From Selenomonas sp. AE3005 (lineage in GTDB: Bacteria; Bacillota; Negativicutes; Selenomonadales; Selenomonadaceae), in the NCBI RefSeq assembly GCF_000686945.1, contig NZ_JMME01000001.1:248001-312000 (forward strand): 64,000 nt of DNA. Direction: 5' to 3'. This document shows positions 16,796 through 23,770 of this stretch, piece after piece; position 1 is the first letter of the stretch, and each line of letters starts with the position of its first letter. The notes beneath the pieces were generated by a model that saw only the letters and a program-made list of their open reading frames with translations, made no database searches and was not told the origin of the DNA. A program made the translations under genes and the position numbers.

Positions 16796-17371
16796 ATGGA
16801 ACTTAAGGAGCGTTATGAGGCGTTAAAAGCTAAAGTTATCAATCGCAAGGAACAATTTGCAGAATTAATGAAGTTCATAGAAGAAGAAACGGCTTATCTT
16901 ACAACGCCTGCCTCCACAAAATTCCATCTTTGCCGTGAGCGTGGCTTATTGGAACATAGTGTCAACGTGGCAGAGAACCTGCTGAAAATCAAAGCAGTAC
17001 TTGCCCCGGAAATCAGTGATGAAAGCTGTGTCATTGTGGCTTTGCTTCATGACTTAGGCAAGGCTGGGATGCCGGGGCAGCCACAGTATATCAAGAATGA
17101 GCCCAGCCCCAAGCAGAAGGCTTATGGCTATCCTGCTACTACGCCGTATCGCTTCAATAAAGACCTGTTATATCTGAGTGTTCCTATCCGCGGACTTTAT
17201 CTAGCAGCCAGTCGTTTCCCTCTGACAGAGGAAGAAGTACAGGCCATAGTCTATCATGATGGGCAATATGTAGAAGATAATCGCAGCGTGGCGGCAAGGG
17301 AGGGGAAACTTACCTTACTTTTGCAGTATGCGGATAATTGGAGTGGCTTTATTGTCGAAACTGCAGAATGA
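16796..17371 (+). CDS. HD-domain phosphohydrolase
   Basis: The 191-aa protein shows the HD metal site: His54 in L-L-E-H-S, His85-Asp86 in A-L-L-H-D-L-G-K, and a late D in L-L-L-Q-Y-A-D-N-W. HD proteins of this small type hydrolyse nucleotides or phosphodiesters; the substrate is unknown. T-P-A-S-T-K-F-H-L and Y-H-D-G-Q-Y are further conserved-looking motifs of a branch I associate with phages and mobile elements (memory, not checked). The start is ATG 16796 because AGGAGGA lies about 9 bases upstream; a GTG at 16772 in frame overlaps that site. It precedes the DnaE-like gene by 27 bases and is probably co-transcribed with it. Confidence 0.85.
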   Translation: MELKERYEALKAKVINRKEQFAELMKFIEEETAYLTTPASTKFHLCRERGLLEHSVNVAENLLKIKAVLAPEISDESCVIVALLHDLGKAGMPGQPQYIKNEPSPKQKAYGYPATTPYRFNKDLLYLSVPIRGLYLAASRFPLTEEEVQAIVYHDGQYVEDNRSVAAREGKLTLLLQYADNWSGFIVETAE

Positions 17372-17398
17372 AATATTCATCATATAGGAGGGCAGACT

Positions 17399-19504
17399 AT
17401 GACAGCGTTTGATGAGAGCAGGTTTGCTCATCTTCATGTCCATTCAGAATACAGTCTTTATAGCGGTGTAGCTCGCATCAAAGAACTGGTGGCAAAAGCT
17501 AAAGAACTTGGGATGAAACATTTAGCGATTACCGATTATGGAGCATTGTACGGAGTTATACCTTTTTATAAGGAATGTAAGGAACAGGGAATAAAGCCGA
17601 TTATCGGCTGTGAACTGTATGTGGCTCCTGCCTCACGATATGACCGCTGTGCTGTTGATGGTGTAACGTACTACAATTTGATTTTGTTGGCAGAAAATCA
17701 GACGGGCTATAAAAATCTGGTGAAACTTGTGTCGTTGGCCAATATAGAGGGTATGTACCATAAGCCACGAGTGGATAAAGAACTTCTACAAAAGTATCAT
17801 GAAGGGCTTATCTGCTTGTCATCTGGTGCTGATGGCGAAGTCTATCGTGCAATTAGTAGCAACAATAAGCCAAGAGCGGAAAAGGTTGTTCAGAAATACA
17901 TCGATATTTTCGGCAGGGAAAATTTTTTCATTGAGATTCAGAATCACGGTTTAAGTAAAGAGAATAGTGTCACTGAAGGATTGGTTGAATTAGCTAATAG
18001 TTTTGGCTTGGGATTGGTGGCTGCCAATGATTGCCGGTATATTTGTCGGGATGATTGCAAGCTATATGCTGTTTTACAGTGTATAGAGAAGTCCATAGAA
18101 ATGGACGAGTTTAGGTCTGGTGGTTATGACAATGGGGAGTATTACCTGAAATCTCCACAGGAAATGGCGGTGTTCTTCTCGGAATACCCTGAAGCTATTA
18201 TAAATACCGTGAGAATAGCTGAACGTTGCCACGTTGATTTTGATTTCGGGCAATCTTATGTGCCTGTATTTCCGATTCCTCAAAATTGCAGCAATGATGA
18301 TGAATACTTGTGTGAGTTGTGCGAAAAAGCTCTTCCTGCATATTATTCAGATATTACAGATGAAATATGGGGACGTTTGTATTATGAACTTGACATGATT
18401 AAGCGGCGTGGTTTTGCAAGATATTTTCTAATTGCAAAAGATATAGTTGAGTTTTGCCAGGAACATAAAATCAATGTAGGAACAGGTTGTAGTTCTTTAC
18501 TAGGCAGTATTGCTGCTTATGTCTTAGGAATCAATAAGATAGACCCGCTGAAATACAATTTAGCAGCTGAATCTGTTTGGCATACAGCGCACATGTTTTT
18601 ACCTGAATTTTATTTAGCTTATAACCAACATCAAGATAATCGCGATGTCGTCATCAATTATCTAAAGGAACGTTATGGTTATGACAGTGTGGCGCAGATT
18701 GCTGTTTTGGGAACTATGACAGCTAAGGGTATATTTCGAGATGTGGGCAAAGCCTTGGGCATGGATTATGAACAGGCAAATGATATAGCAGAAACTATAC
18801 CAAGTGAATTGGGGATAACTTTGGATGAAGCGTTAAAAACGTGTGTGGATTTTCGCCGGTATTATGAGTCGTCGGAAGTAATCAGGCAATGGATTGACTT
18901 GGCTCGTGGGCTGGAAGGTTTGCCACGGCATGCCTCTACGCATGCTGCAATGGTGGTTGTTGCTCCTGGTTCGCTGATGAATTACTTGCCGATATCTGAA
19001 TCAGAAGAGAGTTTAGTGGCAGAATTTCCAGTGGAAGATTTGGAGGAGCTGGGAATGCTTATGGTGAGCTTGACGCCGTTACGTACATTGACTGTAATCA
19101 ACGATACTTTGGAGAATATAGAATGTAATTGTGGCGTAAAGCTGGATATCAACAATATCCCGTCAGCTGATGAACTGACGGCAAAGCTGCTATGCGAAGG
19201 ACAAACAGGGGCATTGTTCTGTCTGGACAATCCAGCCAGGATTAGTGTAATAAAGGAACTGACACCTAAAACTTTTGCTGATCTTATCCGTAAAGACGTT
19301 CTTTTGAGTTTGCGAATTTCTAGTATTGCTGATGCGGTGTTGATTTGGCAATCAGCATACCTAAAGGCGCATTATCCTAAAGAGTATATGACAGCGGCGC
19401 TTAACAGTGTTTTAGACAATAAATCTAAATTGGCAGCATATCTTGACGTTGCTAAACGTATGGGGCTTGAAAAGGGATGGGCAACAGCTGCTTTACATCG
19501 CTGA
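17399..19504 (+). CDS. Shortened DnaE-like DNA polymerase III alpha homologue, catalytically defective
   Basis: The 701-aa protein follows DnaE (usually about 1100-1200 aa) from its PHP domain (F-A-H-L-H-V-H-S-E-Y-S-L, residues 9-18) through the palm. It keeps I-D-P-L-K-Y-N-L, G-L-P-R-H-A-S-T-H-A-A, L-R-T-L-T-V-I and Y-L-K-A-H-Y-P. The catalytic P-D-I/F-D-I/V-D-F is L-P-E-F-Y-L-A-Y here (Glu403, Tyr405), and the third Asp of K-x-D-F-L-G-L is Ser557, so polymerisation should be impossible. PHP ligands are also lost: T-D-H is T-D-Y47, and D-V-H is D-C-R213. Between T-F-A-D-L-I-R and W-Q-S-A-Y-L most of the fingers are missing, and the OB and tau-binding C-terminus is absent. A regulatory, decoy or clamp-loader-binding role is inferred. 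AGGAGG is 7 bases before the start. Confidence 0.88.
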   Translation: MTAFDESRFAHLHVHSEYSLYSGVARIKELVAKAKELGMKHLAITDYGALYGVIPFYKECKEQGIKPIIGCELYVAPASRYDRCAVDGVTYYNLILLAENQTGYKNLVKLVSLANIEGMYHKPRVDKELLQKYHEGLICLSSGADGEVYRAISSNNKPRAEKVVQKYIDIFGRENFFIEIQNHGLSKENSVTEGLVELANSFGLGLVAANDCRYICRDDCKLYAVLQCIEKSIEMDEFRSGGYDNGEYYLKSPQEMAVFFSEYPEAIINTVRIAERCHVDFDFGQSYVPVFPIPQNCSNDDEYLCELCEKALPAYYSDITDEIWGRLYYELDMIKRRGFARYFLIAKDIVEFCQEHKINVGTGCSSLLGSIAAYVLGINKIDPLKYNLAAESVWHTAHMFLPEFYLAYNQHQDNRDVVINYLKERYGYDSVAQIAVLGTMTAKGIFRDVGKALGMDYEQANDIAETIPSELGITLDEALKTCVDFRRYYESSEVIRQWIDLARGLEGLPRHASTHAAMVVVAPGSLMNYLPISESEESLVAEFPVEDLEELGMLMVSLTPLRTLTVINDTLENIECNCGVKLDINNIPSADELTAKLLCEGQTGALFCLDNPARISVIKELTPKTFADLIRKDVLLSLRISSIADAVLIWQSAYLKAHYPKEYMTAALNSVLDNKSKLAAYLDVAKRMGLEKGWATAALHR

Positions 19505-19528
19505 CGGTCAAATCCTCAGCGATTTTTA
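19497..19528 (+). terminator. Terminator overlapping the stop codon of the DnaE-like gene
   Basis: ATCGCTGA (19497-19504) pairs perfectly with TCAGCGAT (19516-19523) and a T-run follows. The TGA stop forms part of the stem. Confidence 0.75.
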
Positions 19529-19572
19529 ATGTAATCTTCAGTCAATTTTCAGTTAAGGAGAGTAGACTGAAC

Positions 19573-19701
19573 ATGATTTGGCAGGGGCGATATTCTTCGC
19601 ACCCTGTGGATAACTTTATAACAGGAGGAATACAGTATGAGGATCAGCAAGTTGCGAAACATGTCAAAGTCGTTGTTCTGGGGCGACAGACCTTTACCTG
19701 A
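19573..19701 (+). CDS. Possible 42-aa leader or small protein
   Basis: An open frame begins at ATG 19573 with AAGGAGAG about 11 bases upstream and overlaps the start region of the next gene in another frame. It contains that gene's ribosome binding site. The product has no recognisable motif. It could be a coupled small gene or chance; the good upstream site is the only support. Confidence 0.25.
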   Translation: MIWQGRYSSHPVDNFITGGIQYEDQQVAKHVKVVVLGRQTFT

Positions 19702-19852
19702 GGACTCTGAAATGAAGGGGGTAATCGAAACAGATAACGGCCACACGGGGATACTTCTCAAACTTAAGAACGGGTTGTATGTGCTGGGGAAAGCAGGTAC
19801 ACTTTGTAAACTCAATCAGGAGAAGATTCGCCACAAATTGAAGGAAGCGTAA
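19637..19852 (+). CDS. Unrecognised 71-aa protein
   Basis: This small basic protein has AGGAGG 8 bases before ATG 19637 and lies between two terminators, so it is expressed separately from the DnaE-like gene or by read-through. The central G-V-I-E-T-D-N-G-H-T-G-I-L-L-K-L-K-N-G-L stretch looks like paired beta strands of a small barrel, followed by a basic C-terminal helix. No family is recognised. It closes the accessory locus. Confidence 0.6.
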   Translation: MRISKLRNMSKSLFWGDRPLPEDSEMKGVIETDNGHTGILLKLKNGLYVLGKAGTLCKLNQEKIRHKLKEA

Positions 19853-19880
19853 TGGTCGGCAGACCATGAATATATGATTA

Positions 19881-19914
19881 AAGCCAGTCAGGTGAGCCTG
19901 ACTGGTTTTTTTTA
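19881..19914 (+). terminator. Strong intrinsic terminator ending the accessory locus
   Basis: CCAGTCAGG pairs with CCTGACTGG around TGAG, followed by eight T. Confidence 0.92.
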
Positions 19915-20104
19915 CAGGAAAATGACCGTGAAATGTAGAATAAGTCTGTATGTGCTATAACTGTGAGCAATATGGGGGCATGATATGCAGCGCAATGCTG
20001 CTTGGTACGTCAAAAAATGGGAATACCTGGGTTCGACTATAGGTTTTAATACTACATATTGTTACCCTTTGGAAAAGGAAGGCTTAGCAGGGAGGTAAAT
20101 ATTT

Positions 20105-21973
20105 ATGGAACCGCAGAAGATAAAAGTTGAGGACTTGCCCAGCAATGAATTTGGTGTTCTTAAGCAGTTATATGGTCCGCAAATAGAAGAAACGCATGGC
20201 TATTCGCGTAATAAAATAACTTATGTCAGGGAACTTTCGGGGGAGGAAAAAACATATTTTCATTACCGCAATGCGATGAATCCAGTGGGCAGTGTCATGC
20301 AGGGCCTCTACAAGGTTAAGGGGAATTTATTGCCGACCTATTTTAACAGGGCCTTATATACATTGATTCAGGAAACGGAGGCTTTGCGGCTTAATTATTG
20401 CTCCGTTGGCAAGCGTATACTGGCGGTGGTTCTTGATGAACAGCGCGATATACCCCAAGTGGTGTACCGTAATCTGGAGAGCATGGATGGTGATGAGCTC
20501 GATGTAGTTCTGCGCCGTATCATGGAGTCGGAACTGCGTCAGGGCTTTGACCTGCGCAGCGGCAGTCTGGTGCGGTTCAGTGTCCTGCATACCAACCAGT
20601 ATGAGTTCGCTGTTGTTGTGACAGCTGTGGGGGCAATTATGTCGCAGATAAATCTGCGGAAACTCTTTGCCCTGGCTGTTAATGAATCGTATAAGCCGGC
20701 AGCAGACGGCAATGGCATTAAGGGCATGAGTGCTGCCGCTCTGGCTGAACCCATCAAGGAATACTGGCGGAATTTCTTAAAGGATTTTCCGCAGCAGCCG
20801 GAACTGCCTTACTATCATAAGAGCACGAGAGATTTATATAAGCAGGAGGCGTATGTGTCTTATATTCCGGCAGATTTACTGGCGGAACTGCGCCTGCGCT
20901 CCAAAGATAAGAAAATGATGCTCATGGCCATTTTGCATACGGCCTGGGGGTTGCTTTTGCAGCGTTACAATCAGCGTGATGATGTAGGTTTTGCGCTTTT
21001 TGTGCCGCGGCGCGGTAAGGCTGCCGAGGAGGGAATTACGCCCAGCCTTGTGCCTGTACGCCTGCAGGTGAAGGGAAATCCCACCGTTCAGGAACTCGTG
21101 ACCAAGGCTTTCCAGCAGTTCGTTATTTCTCAGCCGTACGCCTCACTGGGGCGTGAAAACATCGAAGATGTGCTGCGTAGTCAGGCCAACGGCTTTGATC
21201 ATGTGCTCAATTTCTGTGATTTCTTTCAGGAGCGCCTGTCTTATGTTGATGTGCCAGGGCAGCCAACAGGGCAGCTGGTAATGCAGAATTCTTACGATGG
21301 CCGGGATTTGAAACTCAGTATTTCCTTCCGCCGGGAGGAAAATAAGGTGATTATCTCCTTAGTCTATGACAGCGGTGAGTTCAAGATGAACGATGTCAAG
21401 CGGCTGCTGAAGGAATATCAGCTGATAATTCAGCAGATGATGATGGACTGGAATGTGGCTGTGTATGATTTCCGCGCCAAGCTCGAAAAACGGCTGGAGG
21501 CCGAAAGAATCAGCGGCAGCCTGCAAGTGCAGGATTCCCGGGCCGTACTGCAGAATTATCTGTCGAAACTGGCTTTGTTCCAGGAGTGCGAGCTCGGTAT
21601 ACAGCAGCTATTTATGGGCGGTGCTCGGCAGCAAATCATGTTCGAGGGCGACCGTATAGATGCCGACAGTATCGAAGATAATATGATTTTCCTGGTCAGC
21701 GGCAAAATAGTCCGCAGTATCGAAGTTGGTGACGGCTGGTATAATACGCTGGATATTCAAAAGGAAAACAGCTGGCTTAATGAAAGCGTGCTGCTGCCCG
21801 GTCACCGTAATAAATACTCTATGGAGGTACTGACGGATCAGGCTGTTATCATTCAAATACCTTTATCCGGGTTTATGGCCATATTGAAACGCTATCCGCA
21901 GGTCGGACAAAATATTTTCCGCCATGTCATCAGACAACTGGAAAAATATCAGCGGTTATGGATACAGTCGTGA
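20105..21973 (+). CDS. Degenerate condensation-domain protein with C-terminal cyclic-nucleotide-binding-like fold
   Basis: Residues about 35-450 follow the fold of non-ribosomal-peptide condensation domains. They include a Y-F-N-R-A-L ... E-T-E-A-L-R-L-N-Y helix pair, R-x-G-F-D-L-R-S-G-S-L-V-R-F, and a second half with D-D-V-G-F-A-L-F-V-P-R-R. The catalytic H-H-x-x-x-D-G is replaced by V-T-A-V-G-A-I-M (residues 172-179), so peptide condensation is unlikely. Residues about 490-620 look like a CAP/CNB beta roll: F-x-x-G-D-R-I, D-N-M-I-F-L-V-S-G-K-I-V-R-S-I, then a C-terminal helix. AGGGAGG precedes the ATG. It heads an operon with an RsbW-like kinase and a STAS protein, so a sensory role is more likely than biosynthesis. 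Confidence 0.7.
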   Translation: MEPQKIKVEDLPSNEFGVLKQLYGPQIEETHGYSRNKITYVRELSGEEKTYFHYRNAMNPVGSVMQGLYKVKGNLLPTYFNRALYTLIQETEALRLNYCSVGKRILAVVLDEQRDIPQVVYRNLESMDGDELDVVLRRIMESELRQGFDLRSGSLVRFSVLHTNQYEFAVVVTAVGAIMSQINLRKLFALAVNESYKPAADGNGIKGMSAAALAEPIKEYWRNFLKDFPQQPELPYYHKSTRDLYKQEAYVSYIPADLLAELRLRSKDKKMMLMAILHTAWGLLLQRYNQRDDVGFALFVPRRGKAAEEGITPSLVPVRLQVKGNPTVQELVTKAFQQFVISQPYASLGRENIEDVLRSQANGFDHVLNFCDFFQERLSYVDVPGQPTGQLVMQNSYDGRDLKLSISFRREENKVIISLVYDSGEFKMNDVKRLLKEYQLIIQQMMMDWNVAVYDFRAKLEKRLEAERISGSLQVQDSRAVLQNYLSKLALFQECELGIQQLFMGGARQQIMFEGDRIDADSIEDNMIFLVSGKIVRSIEVGDGWYNTLDIQKENSWLNESVLLPGHRNKYSMEVLTDQAVIIQIPLSGFMAILKRYPQVGQNIFRHVIRQLEKYQRLWIQS

Positions 21974-22007
21974 GGTCCTGCTTTAGCAAATTAGGTGGGG
22001 GATGATT

Positions 22008-22445
22008 ATGAGCGAACCAAGAGAATTGCTGATAGAGGCCAAAGTAGAAAATCTGCCAGCTGTGAATGAATTTGTAGCCAGTTTGCTGGAGCCGCTTAAC
22101 TGTCCGGTGAAAGTGCAGCTGCAGCTGGACCTGGTGGTGGAGGAGATTTTTGTCAACATTGCCAGCTATGCTTATGGTGACAGCGTTGGTAAGGCGCTGC
22201 TGCGTGGACGTACTTATGATAATCCGCAGAGTCTGGAATTGTCATTTATTGACGAAGGTATACCTTATAACCCCTTGCAAAGAGAAGCCCCGGATCCTGA
22301 TACGCCGCTGCTGGACAGGGAATTAGGCGGCTGGGGAATATTCCTCGTTAAGAAGAACGTGGACAACATCAGCTACGAATATAAAGATGGAAAAAATATA
22401 TTAACCATACGAAAAAACATAATTATGCAGGAAAATGAAAATTAA
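22008..22445 (+). CDS. RsbW-like serine kinase / anti-sigma ATPase
   Basis: This protein of about 145 aa has a GHKL ATPase fold. The N-box is E-E-I-F-V-N-I-A-S-Y-A-Y (about residues 45-56), the G1-like motif is F-I-D-E-G-I-P-Y-N-P, and the G2-like motif is G-G-W-G-I-F-L-V. Such kinases phosphorylate a STAS antagonist on Ser/Thr and bind either the antagonist or a sigma factor; the STAS partner is the next gene. ATG 22008 has AGGTGGGGG about 8 bases upstream; ATG 22002 is an alternative. It lies 34 bases after the condensation-like gene. No sigma factor gene is adjacent, so the output target may be something else. Confidence 0.85.
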   Translation: MSEPRELLIEAKVENLPAVNEFVASLLEPLNCPVKVQLQLDLVVEEIFVNIASYAYGDSVGKALLRGRTYDNPQSLELSFIDEGIPYNPLQREAPDPDTPLLDRELGGWGIFLVKKNVDNISYEYKDGKNILTIRKNIIMQENEN

Positions 22446-22497
22446 ACGCGAATTTCTACATTATGGTTACATATCACGGTGAAAGGAGATTTTCATT

Positions 22498-22797
22498 ATG
22501 GAAATCAAAAAAGAACTCAATGGTACGGCTTTGACGCTTTTTCTGTCGGGACGTCTGGATGCTGTTACGGCTCCGGATTTAGATAAGGTTGTACAGAATG
22601 ATTTGACGGGCATTACGGATTTGACGCTGGATTTTTCCGAGCTGGTATATGTGGCATCAGCTGGCCTGCGCGTATTATTGCTGGCCCAAAAACGCATGAA
22701 GAAACAGGGATCTATGAAACTTACGCATGTAAGTGAAGATGTGAAAGATGTACTGGATATGACAGGATTTATTGATTTCCTGACAATAGAGGAATGA
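22498..22797 (+). CDS. STAS-domain anti-sigma factor antagonist
   Basis: The 99-aa protein is a single STAS domain. It has a G-R-L-D-A-V-T-A-P-D-L start, a L-T-L-D-F-S-E-L-V-Y-V-A-S-A-G-L-R-V-L-L strand-loop-helix, and a closing G-F-I-D-F-L-T. The Ser in V-A-S-A-G is in the place of the phosphorylated residue of RsbV/SpoIIAA, so it should be the substrate of the kinase encoded just upstream. AAAGGAG lies 9 bases before the ATG. Its stop overlaps the region where the next gene begins, indicating coupling. Confidence 0.9.
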   Translation: MEIKKELNGTALTLFLSGRLDAVTAPDLDKVVQNDLTGITDLTLDFSELVYVASAGLRVLLLAQKRMKKQGSMKLTHVSEDVKDVLDMTGFIDFLTIEE

Positions 22798-22802
22798 TGG
22801 CG

Positions 22803-23420
22803 ATGAAAACCAATAAGATAACCGTTAACAGTAATGGTTATGGTATGGAAAAGGCTTTGGATGAAGTCGAAGAATTCAGCAAAGCGATGGGCTTTGATGA
22901 ACGCAGCGCTCGCAGGGCCAGACTGTTAGCGGAAGAAACCATGAGTATGGTACGGGCCATAGTTGATGATTTTGTGGCCAGCTTTTGGATGGAGAGTACG
23001 CCTGAATGTAAATGCGAGCTGCATTTAGTGGCCGATTCCCCGATGAACTACGAAAAAAAACAGGAGCTTATTGACGTCTCTACGACCAAAAGCAACGACG
23101 CGTCTGTGGGGATTATGGGGAAAATTAAGGATTTCATTGAGGACAGCCTCTATAACATGAAAGATGGTGCCAGTGTGGCCATGGGCGACAGTCATTTTAT
23201 GACTATGGGCGGCGTGGCTATGGCTACAGATACATATACCTGGTCACTGGAAAAGTACCGCCGCGACTTAAAGAAGGCCGATTCGCAGACAGAGTCCGAA
23301 GAAGATGAGTATGGGGATTTGGACGAACTGGAGAAATCCATTGTGGCCAACATCGCTGATGATGTGCGCGTTTCTGTGTCGGGCAACCGGATTGAGATGA
23401 TTATCCGTAAAAATTTTTGA
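22803..23420 (+). CDS. Divergent GHKL-ATPase-like protein of the partner-switching operon
   Basis: This 205-aa protein begins with a helix-rich N-terminal half containing R-A-R-L-L-A-E-E-T-M-S-M-V-R-A-I-V-D-D-F. It resembles the N-box helix of histidine-kinase-like ATPases, although the essential Asn is not obvious. A glycine- and methionine-rich middle and an acidic linker (D-S-Q-T-E-S-E-E-D-E) follow. The end, D-V-R-V-S-V-S-G-N-R-I-E-M-I-I-R, resembles the last strands of that fold. ATG 22803 is chosen for AGAGGA 9 bases upstream. It is coupled to the STAS gene and is probably a regulator or second kinase. The function is inferred from context. Confidence 0.6.
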   Translation: MKTNKITVNSNGYGMEKALDEVEEFSKAMGFDERSARRARLLAEETMSMVRAIVDDFVASFWMESTPECKCELHLVADSPMNYEKKQELIDVSTTKSNDASVGIMGKIKDFIEDSLYNMKDGASVAMGDSHFMTMGGVAMATDTYTWSLEKYRRDLKKADSQTESEEDEYGDLDELEKSIVANIADDVRVSVSGNRIEMIIRKNF

Positions 23421-23439
23421 TGGTTTTTTATAAAAGTTC

Positions 23440-23468
23440 TTGACGGTCTGTCGGGAGAGTGATATTAT
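23440..23468 (+). promoter_or_regulatory. Promoter of tRNA-Lys
   Basis: TTGACG (23440-23445) and TATTAT (23463-23468) are spaced by 17 bases, 28 bases upstream of the tRNA 5' end. Confidence 0.75.
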
Positions 23469-23496
23469 ATTACTTGTCCTTGAGAGCAAGGCCAAT

Positions 23497-23572
<76 letters not shown>

Positions 23573-23587
23573 TATTGAAATTTATAA

Positions 23588-23635
23588 GAGTTGTGATGAA
23601 ATGCGCAGGCATTTTTCACAGCTCTTTTTGTTTTT
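23588..23635 (+). terminator. Terminator after tRNA-Lys
   Basis: AGAGTTGTGA..AAATGC pairs with GCATTTTTCACAGCTCT around GCAG, followed by TTTTTG. Confidence 0.88.
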
Positions 23636-23770
23636 CTGCAAAATATGCTTGTGGTTTCTGAATGCCTGGGTTGGTTAACACGGCAGGAGAAGGACTTTTA
23701 CCAACATTGTCGAACTATAAAATAGATATGACGTTCAAGTATGGACGTGGGAGAGAGGACTGGGAATCTG

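Noticed and set aside
20020-20060. tRNA-like T-loop GGTTCGA before the condensation-like gene
   Set aside because: No acceptor, anticodon or T stem could be folded around it.
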